From Comamonadaceae bacterium (GTDB lineage Bacteria > Pseudomonadota > Gammaproteobacteria > Burkholderiales > Burkholderiaceae_C), in the NCBI GenBank assembly GCA_947442105.1, contig CANEVH010000007.1, positions 26,989-90,988 on the forward strand: a DNA stretch of 64,000 bases. The letters are read 5' to 3'. The first letter of the stretch is position 1; each line of letters starts with the position of its first letter. The translations under genes and the position numbers were made by a program. Below the pieces are notes generated by a model. The model saw nothing but the letters and a program-made list of their open reading frames with translations, was not told the DNA's origin and made no database searches. Of this stretch, positions 27,627-37,345 are shown in pieces.

Positions 27627-27901
27627 CGGCGGGGCAGCTGCATCAGCACCAGCTGGCTGGCAGCGACTGCCAGCACCAGCGCCAGGTAGCTGGTCATCTT
27701 GCCGTCATTGCCAAAAAACCAGAGGCCGGCCGCCAAAACGCAGAGGCCGACCCCTGAATTCACCAGCGCGGGCAGCAGCAACGCACTGCGCCGCGAGGCT
27801 TTGGGCAGCACCCAAGGCGCCACCACCGCCATGAAAACCCCTACAAACACGGCGGGCGCCGTAAAGTTGAGCAGGTGGTTCATCAGGTCAAATAGGCCCA
27901 T
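27623..27901 (-). CDS. Small unknown membrane protein
   Basis: This 92-residue protein has three likely transmembrane segments (FTAPAVFVGVFMAVVAPWVL, LLLPALVNSGVGLCVLAAGL and YLALVLAVAASQLVLMQL). No family is recognised. ATG 27901 (MGLFDLMNHLLNF) is chosen; the longer frame back to 28105 is antisense to hemA and is not credible. It overlaps the GNAT gene by four bases and is divergent from hemA, whose start is about 40 bases away, so the two promoters must overlap. Confidence 0.75.
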   Translation of the reverse strand: MGLFDLMNHLLNFTAPAVFVGVFMAVVAPWVLPKASRRSALLLPALVNSGVGLCVLAAGLWFFGNDGKMTSYLALVLAVAASQLVLMQLPRR

Positions 27902-27935
27902 GGGTACTTTCGAAGAAGCAACAATTTTATAATCC

Positions 27936-29204
27936 GTGCGATATATGGCAGTCTGGGCACTCGGAATCAACCACACCACCGCGCCGCTGGACCTGCGCGG
28001 CCGGTTTGCGTTTGCCGTGGACATGATTGAGCCGCACCTGCAAGGACTGCGCCAGTCCCTGCCGCAAGCGCCCGAGGCAGCCATTGTCTCGACCTGCAAC
28101 CGCACCGAAATTTACTGTGCGGGCGACGCCTCCCACCTGGAACACACGCTGGACTGGCTGGCCAAGTCCGGCGGTGTGTCGGTGCAGTCGCTGCGCTCGC
28201 ACACCTATAGCCTGACCGACGACCAAGCTGCGCGCCACGCCTTTAGAGTGGCCAGCGGGCTCGATTCCATGGTGTTGGGCGAGCCGCAAATTTTGGGTCA
28301 GCTCAAAGACGCGGTGCGCGCCGCAGACGCTGCGGGTGCTTTGGGCAGCACGCTGTCGCAAATGTTCCAACGCTCGTTTGCGGTGGCCAAAGAGGTGCGC
28401 AGTTCTACCGAGATCGGCGCCCATTCCATCAGCATGGCCGCCGCCGCAGTGCGCCTGGCGGGCCAGTTGTTTGAAGACCTGGGGCAGGTCAAAGTCCTTT
28501 TTGTGGGCGCTGGCGAGATGATCGACCTGTGCGCCACCCACTTTGCCGCCAAAACGCCAAAGTCCATGACGATTGCCAACCGCACGCTGGAGCGCGGCGA
28601 AAAGCTCGCCGGGCGCTTTGGCGCTGAGGTCATGCACTTGGCAGACCTGCCCGAGCGCTTGGCCGAGTTTGACGCGGTGATCAGCTGCACCGCCAGCACG
28701 CTGCCCATCATCGGCCTGGGCGCGGTGGAGCGGGCGCTGAAAAAACGCAAACACCGGCCCATGTTCATGGTTGACCTGGCGGTGCCGCGCGACATTGAAC
28801 CCGAGGTCAAACGCCTGGGCGACGTGTATTTGTATACCGTAGACGACTTGGCCGGGGTGGTGCAAACGGCGCAGGCCAGCCGCCAGGCAGCCGTGGCCCA
28901 GGCCGAGGCGATTGTGGACGCCGGGGTGCAAAGCTTTATGCACTGGGTGGACCAGCGCAACAGCGTGCCGCTGATCCAGCAGCTCAAGGCCCAGGCCGAT
29001 GCCTGGCGTGCGGGCGAACTGGCGCGTGCGCGCAAGGCGCTGGCCAAAGGCGAGGATGTGGACACCGTGCTAGAAGCCCTGTCCAAAGGGCTGACCCAAA
29101 AAATGCTGCACGGCGCCTTTGCCGAGCTGCACGGCGCCGACGCCAGCTCGCGCCAGCGCGCCAGCCACGCTATCGAACACTTCTTTTTGCGCAAAGAGCG
29201 TTAG
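27936..29204 (+). CDS. hemA: Glutamyl-tRNA reductase
   Basis: This 422-residue enzyme reduces glutamyl-tRNA to glutamate-1-semialdehyde, the first step of tetrapyrrole synthesis. The catalytic Cys is in [32 protein letters not shown] and the NADP-binding [12 protein letters not shown] also match. The C-terminal dimerisation helix is present. ATG 27945 ([19 protein letters not shown]) is an alternative start that better matches family N-termini. It heads hemA-prfA-prmC, a common Burkholderiales order. Confidence 0.96.
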   Translation: MRYMAVWALGINHTTAPLDLRGRFAFAVDMIEPHLQGLRQSLPQAPEAAIVSTCNRTEIYCAGDASHLEHTLDWLAKSGGVSVQSLRSHTYSLTDDQAARHAFRVASGLDSMVLGEPQILGQLKDAVRAADAAGALGSTLSQMFQRSFAVAKEVRSSTEIGAHSISMAAAAVRLAGQLFEDLGQVKVLFVGAGEMIDLCATHFAAKTPKSMTIANRTLERGEKLAGRFGAEVMHLADLPERLAEFDAVISCTASTLPIIGLGAVERALKKRKHRPMFMVDLAVPRDIEPEVKRLGDVYLYTVDDLAGVVQTAQASRQAAVAQAEAIVDAGVQSFMHWVDQRNSVPLIQQLKAQADAWRAGELARARKALAKGEDVDTVLEALSKGLTQKMLHGAFAELHGADASSRQRASHAIEHFFLRKER

Positions 29205-29306
29205 CGGCGCTGCCCCGCCGGGCGCTTGACTGCTGCCCCTACCGCTGTCGCACGCGCTGACTGCGCCTCGCCCTTTGCGCACTCCCCTTTTTTTGCCGCA
29301 CCCACC

Positions 29307-30404
29307 ATGAAACCATTTTTACGCCAACAACTGGCCCGCTACGCTGACCGCCTGGGTGAGCTGGAGTTTTTGCTCTCGCGTGAAGACATCATGAAAGACA
29401 TGCCGCAGTTCCTGGTGCTGTCGCGCGAGCACACCGAAGTGGCGGCCGTGGCCAGCCGCTGGGCGCGCTACCAAGCGCGCGAGGCCGACTTAGCTGCGGG
29501 CACCGATATGCTAAAAACCGCCGACGGAGACGCCGAAATGGCGGACATGGCGCAAGAAGAAATAGACAGCGCCAGCGCCGAACTCGCCCAACTGGAACTG
29601 GAGCTGCAGCGCATGCTGCTGCCCAAAGACCCGGACGACGCGCGCAACGCTTTCATCGAAATCCGCGCGGGCACGGGCGGCGACGAATCCACCTTGTTTG
29701 CCGGAGACCTGGCGCGCATGTACACCCGCTACTGCGACGCCCAGGGCTGGAAGAACGAGATCATGAGCGAATCTGGCAGCGAGCTGGGCGGCTACAAAGA
29801 GGTGGTGTTGCGGGTGGAAGGCCACAACGTCTATGGCGCGCTCAAGTTCGAGTCGGGCGGCCACCGCGTGCAGCGCGTGCCGGTGACCGAGACCCAGGGC
29901 CGCATCCACACCAGCGCCTGCACGGTGGCGGTGCTGGCCGAGCCCGACGAGCAAGAGGCGATCAAAATCAACCCGGCCGATTTGCGTATTGACACCTACC
30001 GCGCCAGTGGCGCTGGGGGCCAGCACATCAACAAGACCGACTCGGCGGTGCGTATTACCCACCTGCCCACCGGCATCGTGGCAGAGTGCCAAGACGGACG
30101 CAGCCAGCACAGCAACAAAGCCCAGGCGCTGAAAGTGCTGACCGCCCGCATCCACGAAAAAGACCGCTCCGAGCGTGCCGCCAAAGACGCCGCCGAGCGC
30201 AAAGGCCTGATCGGCACCGGCGACCGCAGCGACCGCATTCGCACCTACAACTTTCCCCAAGGCCGCCTGACCGACCACCGCATCAACCTCACCTTGTACA
30301 AACTGCTGTCCATCATGGAAGGCGACCTGGGCGACGTGGTGGAAGCGCTGCAGGCCTATGAGGCGGCGCAGCAAATGGCGGCGCTGGAAGTGGGACTTTC
30401 TTGA
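29307..30404 (+). CDS. prfA: Peptide chain release factor 1
   Basis: This 365-residue factor ends translation at UAA and UAG. The peptidyl-hydrolysis motif is seen as [20 protein letters not shown] and its Gln is the target of PrmC, encoded next. The C-terminal [21 protein letters not shown] is also typical. Start ATG 29307 ([12 protein letters not shown]) is chosen; a frame back to 29226 exists without family match. The TGA stop overlaps the TTG start of prmC, so the two are coupled. Confidence 0.97.
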   Translation: MKPFLRQQLARYADRLGELEFLLSREDIMKDMPQFLVLSREHTEVAAVASRWARYQAREADLAAGTDMLKTADGDAEMADMAQEEIDSASAELAQLELELQRMLLPKDPDDARNAFIEIRAGTGGDESTLFAGDLARMYTRYCDAQGWKNEIMSESGSELGGYKEVVLRVEGHNVYGALKFESGGHRVQRVPVTETQGRIHTSACTVAVLAEPDEQEAIKINPADLRIDTYRASGAGGQHINKTDSAVRITHLPTGIVAECQDGRSQHSNKAQALKVLTARIHEKDRSERAAKDAAERKGLIGTGDRSDRIRTYNFPQGRLTDHRINLTLYKLLSIMEGDLGDVVEALQAYEAAQQMAALEVGLS

Positions 30405-31252
30405 GCGGCGATTTGCCCGCTAACGCCACGCTGGCGGCGGCATTGCAGCACGCCAGCACCCTGGGGCTGGCGCGGCTAGACGCCCAAATGCTGCTGCTGC
30501 ACGCCCTGGGCCGCGCCCCGCACGACCGCGCCTGGCTGCTGGCGCACGATGGCGATGCGCTGGACGCCGCCGCACACACCCGCTTTGACGCCGCGCTGCA
30601 CCGCCGCCTGCGCGGCGAGCCGCTGGCCTACATCACGGGACACCAGGAGTTTTATGGCCTCGACCTGCATGTAGACGCCCGCGTGCTGTGCCCGCGCGCA
30701 GACACCGAAACCCTGGTGGATTGGGCGCTGGCGCTTTTACCCCCAGTCGCCCGCGTGCTGGACTTGGGCACCGGCAGCGGTGCCATTGCCCTGGCCCTCA
30801 AACACCGGCGGCCCGATGTGCAGGTGCATGCGCGCGATTTCAGCGCCGACGCGCTGTCCGTGGCCCAGACCAACGGGCAACGCCTGGGACTGGACGTGGC
30901 GTTTTCGCAAGGCTCGTGGCTTGAAGGCCTGAGCGGCCCATTTGACGTAATCGTCTCCAACCCGCCCTACATCGCCGCCGACGACCCGCATCTGGCTGCG
31001 CTCACCCATGAACCCCTGCAAGCGCTGGCCAGCGGCGCAGACGGATTGGTCGACCTGCGCGCAATCATTCTCCAAGCCCCTACTTGCCTGGCATCGGGCG
31101 GCTGGCTGCTGCTGGAGCATGGCTACGACCAGGCGCAGGTGGTGGGTGACTTGTTGCGAGCTGCCGGTTTTGCGGGCGTGCAATCGCGCAGCGACTTGGC
31201 AGGCATTGCGCGCTGCAGTGGCGGGCGCTGGCAGGCCCAGGCTGCGCGGTAA
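30401..31252 (+). CDS. prmC: Release-factor glutamine N5-methyltransferase
   Basis: This 283-residue enzyme methylates the GGQ glutamine of release factors 1 and 2. SAM motif I is [16 protein letters not shown] and the catalytic NPPY is in [14 protein letters not shown]. The N-terminal helical domain ends with [32 protein letters not shown] sequence typical of PrmC. The start is TTG at 30401, overlapping the prfA stop; no nearer ATG is suitable. In many Burkholderiales grxD follows at once, but here it is about 5 kb away. Confidence 0.93.
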   Translation: MSGDLPANATLAAALQHASTLGLARLDAQMLLLHALGRAPHDRAWLLAHDGDALDAAAHTRFDAALHRRLRGEPLAYITGHQEFYGLDLHVDARVLCPRADTETLVDWALALLPPVARVLDLGTGSGAIALALKHRRPDVQVHARDFSADALSVAQTNGQRLGLDVAFSQGSWLEGLSGPFDVIVSNPPYIAADDPHLAALTHEPLQALASGADGLVDLRAIILQAPTCLASGGWLLLEHGYDQAQVVGDLLRAAGFAGVQSRSDLAGIARCSGGRWQAQAAR

Positions 31253-31329
31253 GCAGTGTCCATACGGCATGTGACCGGCCCCAGATTGCGATATTGAGCG
31301 TACTTGACCCCCACAAGAAGGAAAATTTG

Positions 31330-32025
31330 ATGAAGATCAAAGCCGTTGTTTTTGATGCCTATGGCACTTTGTTTGACGTGTACTCCGTCCAGGTTTTGGC
31401 TGAAACGCATTACCCCGGCCACGGCGCGGACATCTCCGTGCAGTGGCGTGACAAGCAAATTGAATACACGCGCTTGATCACCCAATCCGACCCGCATAAT
31501 CCATAGGGCAGCCAGTACTTCCGCCCGTTTTGGGAACTGACGCGGCTCTCCCTGGAGTACACCCTAGACCGCCTGAACCTGCCGGGCGCAGCGGGACAAG
31601 TTGACAGCCTGATGCAGCAATACGCGCGGCTCACGCCGTTTCCAGAAAATCTGGCGGTGTTGCAAAAGATCAAAGCCATGGGCCTGACCACCGCCATACT
31701 CTCCAACGGCAGCATAGACATGCTGGCCTCAGCCGTCCAAAGTGCGCAGATGGGCAAGGTTTTGGACCATCTCATTTCGGTCGATCCGATTCGCCTTTTC
31801 AAGACTTCGCCGGAGAGCTACGGCTTGGTACAGCAAACCATCCCCGTGCACAAGCAAGAGGTGCTGTTTGTCTCAAGCAACGCCTGGGACGCTTTGGGCG
31901 CCACCTGGTTTGGGTTCACGACCTGTTGGGTAAACCGGCAAGGCCTGCCGTTTGAAGCCCTAGAGCCCAAGCCGCATTTCACCGGCCCTGACCTCACCTC
32001 AGTGTTGGCGTCACTGGAAAGCTGA
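31330..32025 (+). pseudogene. Haloacid dehalogenase type II, interrupted by an in-frame stop
   Basis: The frame 31330-32025 reads as a full HAD-superfamily haloacid dehalogenase apart from one TAG at 31504-31506. The catalytic motif FDAYGTLFDVYSV is at the start, KQIEYTRLITQSDPHNP precedes the stop, and SQYFRPFWELTRLSLEYTLDRLN continues after it in the same frame. Motif II (SNGSIDML), the motif III lysine region and the VSSNAWDALGATWFG segment follow. A one-base change from a sense codon (for example CAG) would explain the stop. RBS AAGGAAA precedes the start. Either a pseudogene or a sequencing error; a stop-codon readthrough is unlikely. Confidence 0.85.
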
Positions 32026-32103
32026 ATTCAAAAGCTTCGCCAATCGGTGCACTGCACACGCCTTTGGCGAACCCGCGCGTTGCCCCACCAGACGGTCGTC
32101 GCC

Positions 32104-32274
32104 CTAGTTACTAATCTCGCCCAGAAACAGTCCGTTGTCATTTGCAAGCGCTGTCGCTTTGGCAGCGTCCGCCCAACCAGTGCGAGCGGGCAGCGTGGGC
32201 ATGTGGATCACTGGCGCGCCGGTTCCATCAGGATGCGGCTGATCGCCAAAGAGGTCGTCACTTGGAAACGTCAT
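32104..32274 (-). CDS. Short 56-residue frame, possible antitoxin remnant
   Basis: The frame is complete, from ATG 32274 to TAG 32104. Its product begins MTFPSDDLFGDQP and ends TALANDNGLFLGEISN. The stretch RTGWADAAKATALAND recalls the tails of some AbrB/MazE-type antitoxins, but this is an impression only. There is no DNA-binding N-terminal part, so if real it is probably a truncated relic. It lies just downstream of the TumA/TumE pair on the same strand. No clear ribosome site. Confidence 0.3.
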   Translation of the reverse strand: MTFPSDDLFGDQPHPDGTGAPVIHMPTLPARTGWADAAKATALANDNGLFLGEISN

Positions 32275-32314
32275 ATGGGCTACGCCATGGGTCAGTTTTC
32301 ATTGAAGGGCTTCA

Positions 32315-32677
32315 TCACGCGGCTTGCAAAAAGAACTCCACTTTGACCGCTTCGTAGGGAAACTCGATTGCGCCAGTGGCGGTTCTGTCCAGCACACCCG
32401 CATCTAACAAGGCGGTCACGTCACCGTGAACAGTTTTCACGTCCCGCCCCACACGGCGAGCGGCCTCACGGATTGACACAGGGCCGACACCGCAAAGTGA
32501 CTTCAAAAGTTCCCAGCGTCTCGCCGTGAGCACTTTCCAAAGCAGCTCAGGCGTCTCAAAGCTGATTCGCGCATCCTTCTTGGGCGCACCTGCTTCCCAG
32601 GCGCGGATGAAGTCCTCGCCCACTTTTTGTCGCGTTGCCACGTCAAGGATTACTGTTTTCAAGATTCCACCTCGCAA
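32315..32677 (-). CDS. tumA: TumA-type antitoxin (HVO_A0114 family winged-helix DNA-binding protein)
   Basis: This protein of about 120 residues carries a winged helix: ARRWELLKSLCGVGPVSIRE, AARRVGRDVKTVHGDVTALLD and AGVLDRTATGAIEFPYEAVK. This matches the HVO_A0114-like putative DNA-binding family, whose members are antitoxin partners of TumE toxins. It overlaps the upstream tumE gene. ATG 32677 gives MRGGILKTVIL; a TTG at 32662, preceded by AGGTGG at a suitable distance, is an equally good start. It would neutralise TumE and repress the operon. Confidence 0.75.
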   Translation of the reverse strand: MRGGILKTVILDVATRQKVGEDFIRAWEAGAPKKDARISFETPELLWKVLTARRWELLKSLCGVGPVSIREAARRVGRDVKTVHGDVTALLDAGVLDRTATGAIEFPYEAVKVEFFLQAA

Positions 32678-32939
32678 TGTCTGCTTCGAAATCCGCGATC
32701 AGTTTTCGCGGGGTTGAGAAGATGTACTGTATTTCCTGGTTACCGAAGTGTCGGTGATCACCCTTGCTCCGTTCGTTGTCATATCTGACCACGCAATGCC
32801 CATTTTTGACGTACGCAAGTCGATACTTGTAGCGGTGCTCGGACGGCGTAAGCGGTTTGGGAAGGAGCCAAACGACATATTCAGCAAATCCACCACCCAC
32901 GTCTGCAACTCGCTGTTTAAGAATAGGCGCCGCCTTCAT
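32643..32939 (-). CDS. tumE: TumE-family toxin (DUF6516)
   Basis: This 98-residue protein fits the TumE/DUF6516 toxin family: YKYRLAYVKNGHCVVRYDNE, then KGDHRHFGN and IQYIFSTPRKLIADFEADI are its hallmark motifs. The mode of toxicity is not known to me. ATG 32939 is chosen; an in-frame start 36 bases upstream exists. The gene overlaps tumA by up to 35 bases, the order being toxin first. Base composition here is less GC-rich than in the neighbouring housekeeping genes, consistent with acquired DNA. Confidence 0.78.
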   Translation of the reverse strand: MKAAPILKQRVADVGGGFAEYVVWLLPKPLTPSEHRYKYRLAYVKNGHCVVRYDNERSKGDHRHFGNQEIQYIFSTPRKLIADFEADIARWNLENSNP

Positions 32940-32979
32940 GATGGTGATCTTGCCAACACTGTTGACCGAGGTCAACCCT

Positions 32980-33474
32980 AAACCTTTGGAATATGAGAAA
33001 AGTGGGAGCTACCATTAACTCGCTACTTTTGCGCCGCTGGAGCAGTGTGCGTGTGGACAGTGAGGAATGCGGGCAAGCTCTTCTTGCACCGGGCAGGCGT
33101 CCACGTAACTTCGAGTTGTAGGGCAACGCTAATCGTTCCAGAGAAAGCAGCAGTGAGTTGGCCTCAAAGCACCGGCTTGACCAAGCGCGCTGGCGTATTC
33201 AGCAGCAGCACTGTAGACCCATGTTCAGCCACTATATTTAGTTTGAATGCTGATTTGCACCTGAACCACCACTGGGCGTGGCAAGTTAGCAGCGCTGTCA
33301 AATACAAGCGCACCGCGACCTTGCCTGCCAGCGCAGCGATTGAAGCCTTTGCGGGCTTGAACAAGCTGAACATGGCCCATCAGCAGACTTTCAGACAGGT
33401 CTACTTGCGCTTGACGCGCTACGGTCGGCCCAATGACTGCCGCCTATTCAACATAGCAAGAGGCAGCAGCCCCT
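32980..33474. other. Region with no recognisable gene
   Basis: About 495 bases between tumE and the 3' end of leuA. Open frames exist on both strands (for example a plus-strand frame running into leuA antisense and a short minus-strand frame at 33164-33373), but none resembles a known protein or has a convincing start. Base composition is lower in GC than its surroundings. It may be decayed accessory DNA. The tumE promoter should lie at its left edge. Confidence 0.6.
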
Positions 33475-35202
33475 TCAAACCAACGCCGCTTTCTCCGAAG
33501 CCTTCGCCACACCCGCCCCCTGCGGCACCAACCCCAGCCGGTTCACCCCACTCACCAGCGCCTTGATGGACGCGGTGACGATGTTGTGGTCCAGGCCGAC
33601 GCCAAAGCGGTCGGGGAAATCGGTGGCCTGGGCGCTGAGTTCCATGAAGGCGCAGGCCTGGGCGTCGCCGCCGTGGGCGCTGCCCTTGGTAGAGCGTTCT
33701 TCAAAGCTGCGCACCTGCACGTCCAGGCCCAGGGTTTGCAAGGCGTGCACTGCGGCGTCGATGGGGCCGTTGCCTGCGCCGTGCAGGGTGTGGCGCGCAC
33801 CGGCGGCGTCCACGGTCAGGCGGATGCCTTGTCCGGTGGCGTCGTGTGGGTGGTCGATCAACTGGTAGCCCACGTAGCGCAGCGGCACCACGCTGTCCAG
33901 GTAAGTGCTGGAGAACAGCGCCCAAATGTCTTGCGCGCTCATTTCGCCGCCGTGCTGGTCGGTGTAGCTTTGCACCTCGCCTGAAAACTCTACTTGCAGG
34001 CGCCGGGGCATGACCACACCAAACTCAGCCTCTAATAGATAAGCCACGCCGCCTTTGCCCGACTGGCTGTTGACACGGATGATGGAGTCGTAGGTGCGGC
34101 CCAGGTCGGCCGGGTCGATGGGCAGGTAGGGCACGTTCCACAGGCCGTTTTTGTCCAGCGCAGAAAAGCCTTTTTTGATGGCGTCCTGGTGGGAGCCGCT
34201 GAACGCGGTGAACACCAAGTCGCCCACATAGGGATGGCGCGGGTGGATGGGCAGCTGGTTGCAATGCTCCACCGTGCGGGCCACGGCATTGATGTCGGAG
34301 AAGTCCAGGCCCGGGTTTACTCCCTGGGTGTAGAGGTTGAGCGCCAGGGTGACGATGTCCAAATTGCCAGTGCGCTCGCCGTTGCCAAACAGGCAGCCTT
34401 CCACCCGGTCGGCCCCGGCCATGATGCCCAGTTCGGCAGCAGCCACAGCCGTGCCCCGGTCGTTGTGCGGGTGCAGGCTCAGGACAATGCTGTCGCGCCG
34501 CGCCAGGTTGCGGTGCATCCATTCCACCTGGTCGGCGTAGATATTGGGCGTGGCCACTTCTACGGTGGCGGGCAAATTCAGAATCACCTTGTTGGTGGGC
34601 GTGGCGCCCCACACGGCGGTGACGGCGTCGCACACTTCCTTGGCAAATTCCAGCTCGGTGCTGGTGAACAGTTCGGGGCTGTACTGCAGCACCCACTCGG
34701 TCTCGGGGTGCGCTTTGGCGAGTTGCTGGATCAGCGTGACCGCGTCCACCGCCATTTGCACCACTTCGGGCTTGCTCATATTGAACACCACATCGCGAAA
34801 CAGCGGGGCGGTGGCGTTGTAGACATGCATGATGACGCGCCGCGCGCCCACCACTGACTCAAAAGTGCGGCGAATCAGGTGCTCGCGCGCCTGGGTGAGC
34901 ACCTCGATGGTCACGTCCGGCGGCACATGGCCTTGGTCTACCAGGGCGCGCACAAAGTCAAAGTCGGTTTGCGAGGCGCTGGGGAAACCCACCTCGATTT
35001 CTTTGAAGCCCACCGCGCAGGCGGTGCGGAACATGCGCATCTTGCGCTCCAGGTTCATGGGCTCAAACAGGCTTTGGTTGCCGTCGCGCAGGTCGGTGCT
35101 CATCCAGATGGGCGGCGCGGTGATGGTGCGGCCGGGCCACTGGCGGTCGGGCAAATGGATTGCGGGAAAAGCCTGGTATTTGGTAGCGGGTTGCGAGAGC
35201 AT
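33475..35202 (-). CDS. leuA: 2-isopropylmalate synthase
   Basis: This 575-residue enzyme condenses acetyl-CoA with 2-ketoisovalerate, the first step of leucine synthesis. It is of the long LeuA type: the catalytic TIM barrel starts [20 protein letters not shown], the metal-binding [14 protein letters not shown] is present, and a LeuA dimerisation/regulatory domain for leucine feedback lies in the last 130 residues ([20 protein letters not shown]). It stands alone; leuBCD are not in the window. A hairpin precedes it at 35263-35285. Confidence 0.96.
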   Translation of the reverse strand: MLSQPATKYQAFPAIHLPDRQWPGRTITAPPIWMSTDLRDGNQSLFEPMNLERKMRMFRTACAVGFKEIEVGFPSASQTDFDFVRALVDQGHVPPDVTIEVLTQAREHLIRRTFESVVGARRVIMHVYNATAPLFRDVVFNMSKPEVVQMAVDAVTLIQQLAKAHPETEWVLQYSPELFTSTELEFAKEVCDAVTAVWGATPTNKVILNLPATVEVATPNIYADQVEWMHRNLARRDSIVLSLHPHNDRGTAVAAAELGIMAGADRVEGCLFGNGERTGNLDIVTLALNLYTQGVNPGLDFSDINAVARTVEHCNQLPIHPRHPYVGDLVFTAFSGSHQDAIKKGFSALDKNGLWNVPYLPIDPADLGRTYDSIIRVNSQSGKGGVAYLLEAEFGVVMPRRLQVEFSGEVQSYTDQHGGEMSAQDIWALFSSTYLDSVVPLRYVGYQLIDHPHDATGQGIRLTVDAAGARHTLHGAGNGPIDAAVHALQTLGLDVQVRSFEERSTKGSAHGGDAQACAFMELSAQATDFPDRFGVGLDHNIVTASIKALVSGVNRLGLVPQGAGVAKASEKAALV

Positions 35203-35262
35203 AGGGGCCTTTGGATGGGAATAGCGGGGATGGGGCTCATCCTAACCAAAAGCGCGGGGCAG

Positions 35263-35285
35263 AAGCTTGCGAAGTTTCCAAGCTT
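35263..35285. other. Hairpin between zinc-ribbon gene and leuA
   Basis: AAGCTTG (35263-35269) pairs with CAAGCTT (35279-35285). Between them GAA (35271-35273) can pair with TTC (35276-35278), leaving only one unpaired C and a GT loop. On the minus strand it is 60 bases upstream of leuA and about 90 bases after the zinc-ribbon gene. No T-run follows, so it is either an upstream-gene transcript end or part of the leuA leader. Confidence 0.35.
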
Positions 35286-35373
35286 TACCCACTTTACGCA
35301 AGTTAATTGCGCAATTGCGCGCATCCATCACGCAATAAAAATGGTTTACCCCAACTCCTCGCAAAAATCCCCC

Positions 35374-35622
35374 TCACCCAATGACCGACCACCCTGCATG
35401 GCGGTCAACCTTGTTGTTCTCGTATTCCCACACGGTGCCGCAGCGCTCGCACACGTACTTGGTGATGGTCACCGCGCCGTGGCGGTGGGCGACGCTGCGG
35501 TGCGTGCCTTGGATGAGTTCGGGGTGGCCTTTGGCGCGGCGCCAGTTTTGCTGTACGCCCGCGCAGGATTCGCACAGGGTGGACGCGGTGGTGGCTGGCT
35601 GGGGGGTGGTGTTTTCGGTCAT
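35374..35622 (-). CDS. Small zinc-ribbon protein
   Basis: This 82-residue protein carries two Cys pairs, CESCAG and CERCGTVWEYENN, forming a likely zinc ribbon, with TITKYVCERCG in front of the second. ATG 35622 (MTENTTPQPATT) is chosen; the frame runs further upstream to 35676. No function can be given. It follows slyD by about 60 bases on the same strand. Confidence 0.72.
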   Translation of the reverse strand: MTENTTPQPATTASTLCESCAGVQQNWRRAKGHPELIQGTHRSVAHRHGAVTITKYVCERCGTVWEYENNKVDRHAGWSVIG

Positions 35623-35684
35623 CGAAGCGCTTTGCGAAAAATGTGCGCCCATTGGAACACGCGGCCCCGCCGCCATGAGGCGGC

Positions 35685-36161
35685 TTAGTGATGGTGGCCG
35701 TGCGCCCCGTGCACGTGGCCGTGGGCGATTTCCTCTTCCGACGCCGCGCGCACTTCCAGCACCTGCACGCTAAAGCGCAGCGCCTGCCCGGCCAGCGGGT
35801 GGTTGCCGTCCAGCATCACCTTATCGCCCTTGATCTTGAGCACGGTAAACGCCCGGGTGTGGCCTTGCTCGTCCTGGCCCTCGATCTGGCCGCCTACCTT
35901 CACGCCGGGCGGAAACTGGCTTTTGGGGATGGACTGCAACAGCGCCTCGTCACGCTGGCCAAAGGCCTCATCGGCGGACAGCTCAACCAAGCCTTTGAAA
36001 CCGACTGCTTGCCCGTCCAGCGCTGCTTCCACCTTCGGAAACAGGTTGCCGTAGCCGCCGTGCAGGTAGGACATGGGTTCTTTGCCTTCTTCAAGCAGCT
36101 TGCCCTGGGCGTTGGCAACTTTGTACTGGACGGTGACGGCGCTGTCTTTGCAAATTTTCAT
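35685..36161 (-). CDS. slyD: FKBP-type peptidyl-prolyl isomerase, SlyD-like
   Basis: This 158-residue cytoplasmic peptidyl-prolyl isomerase/chaperone has FKBP strands (SAVTVQYKVANAQGKLLEEG), the insert-in-flap chaperone domain (LSADEAFGQRDEALLQSIPK) and the LDGNHPLAGQALRFSVQVLEV motif typical of SlyD. The C-terminus is His-rich (AHGHVHGAHGHHH). In E. coli SlyD such a tail binds nickel for hydrogenase maturation; here nickel is needed by the urease encoded 16 kb away, a link that is only inferred. Confidence 0.92.
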   Translation of the reverse strand: MKICKDSAVTVQYKVANAQGKLLEEGKEPMSYLHGGYGNLFPKVEAALDGQAVGFKGLVELSADEAFGQRDEALLQSIPKSQFPPGVKVGGQIEGQDEQGHTRAFTVLKIKGDKVMLDGNHPLAGQALRFSVQVLEVRAASEEEIAHGHVHGAHGHHH

Positions 36162-36313
36162 GGGGGATAAGGACGGTGGATGGGATGAATGCAGCGGGCA
36201 TTATCTTCAAAAGCTGGGCCACCGCTGGGTCGGCCGCTGGGCGGCAGTAAGGGGCATTGTGAAAGTGAAATAATCGGCCCCTATTTTGTATTTACCCAGC
36301 AAAGGACATTCCC

Positions 36314-36640
36314 ATGAGCGACGCACAACAACGCATTGACACCCTGGTCAAAACCAACGAAGTGGTCTTGTTCATGAAAGGCAACGCCAACTTTCCCCAG
36401 TGCGGCTTCTCGGGCCGGGCCATCCAAATTCTCAAGGCCTGTGGCGTGGACACCAAAACCGTTGCCACAGTGAACGTGCTCGAAGACGACGGCATTCGCC
36501 AAGGCATCAAGGAATACAGCAACTGGCCCACGATTCCCCAGCTTTACGTCAAGGGCGAGTTCATAGGCGGCTCGGACATCATGATGGAGATGTACGAGTC
36601 CGGTGAACTGGTGCAGGCGCTGGGCACCAAGCCCGTCTAA
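36314..36640 (+). CDS. grxD: Monothiol glutaredoxin Grx4 family
   Basis: This 108-residue glutaredoxin has the CGFS active site (NANFPQCGFSGRAIQIL) and the glutathione-binding NWPTIPQLYVKGEFIGGSDI. Such proteins carry and hand over 2Fe-2S clusters rather than reduce disulfides. A good ribosome site (AAAGGAC) precedes ATG 36314. In many Burkholderiales grxD directly follows prmC; here 5 kb of other genes lie between them. Confidence 0.95.
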   Translation: MSDAQQRIDTLVKTNEVVLFMKGNANFPQCGFSGRAIQILKACGVDTKTVATVNVLEDDGIRQGIKEYSNWPTIPQLYVKGEFIGGSDIMMEMYESGELVQALGTKPV

Positions 36641-36668
36641 ATTTCAGATTCGAGGAATTTGACCGCCC

Positions 36669-37340
36669 TCAGGCGGCGTAGTGCCAGTTGCGCTGCGCCG
36701 CCAGCACTGCATCCGGGTAGGGGCGCTTGCCGCGCGAACCGTTGTAGCGCCCCAGCGCCATGAAGATGTCCCCCTTCTCCCGGTCTAAGTAGTGGCGCAA
36801 GATCACGCAGCCAAAGCGCAAATTCGTCTGCAGGCCGAATAAAACGCTCTCGTCCCCCTCACCGATCAGGCGCACCCAAAACGGCATCACTTGCATGTAG
36901 CCCCGCGCGCCTGCGCTACTGACTGCATGTTTGCGAAAGTTGCTCTCCACCTGAATCAGCCCCAGCACCAGGGAAACGTCCAGCCCGGCGCGCTTGCTCT
37001 CGTACCACACGGTTTGCAAAAAGTCCTGCCAGTCGTCCACGTCGGGGCGGCGGCGGCGCAGTCGACCGCGCGTACCTTGCAGCCAGCCTTGGTAGTGCAG
37101 GTGCGCTTCCGGCTGAGGAAATTCGGGCACCGGCGGGGCCGCGTTGCGCACCGCAGCGCTCAGGGCTGAGCGCACTGAGTCGATCAGCGGCTCTTCCAAC
37201 TGGCTGCCCGCGTGCGCAGCGCCACTGCCCAAACCCAGTAATCCTGCAACTCCAGGCCCGGCAACCCATCCGGGCGCCGCCAGCAGGCCGCGCAAACAAG
37301 CGCGCCGCGCTGCGCTGGGGCCGTCGTGCGCCGCCGCCAT
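36669..37340 (-). CDS. Lytic transglycosylase (SLT domain)
   Basis: This 223-residue protein has an N-terminal signal ending near AAHAGS, a linker, and an SLT transglycosylase domain at about 115-220. The catalytic Glu is in GLIQVESNFRKHAVSSAG, followed by RGYMQVMPFW and the MALGRYNGSRGK segment. Such enzymes cleave peptidoglycan between MurNAc and GlcNAc. Start ATG 37340 lies 5 bases after proS, with which it is co-transcribed; the longer frame to 37631 is antisense-like shadow of proS. Confidence 0.88.
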   Translation of the reverse strand: MAAAHDGPSAARRACLRGLLAAPGWVAGPGVAGLLGLGSGAAHAGSQLEEPLIDSVRSALSAAVRNAAPPVPEFPQPEAHLHYQGWLQGTRGRLRRRRPDVDDWQDFLQTVWYESKRAGLDVSLVLGLIQVESNFRKHAVSSAGARGYMQVMPFWVRLIGEGDESVLFGLQTNLRFGCVILRHYLDREKGDIFMALGRYNGSRGKRPYPDAVLAAQRNWHYAA

Positions 37341-37345
37341 GCGGT

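Noticed and set aside
33045..33566. Plus-strand 173-codon frame overlapping the end of leuA
   Set aside because: Its 3' third is antisense to leuA and Pro-rich by codon shadow; the rest matches no family and has no good start.
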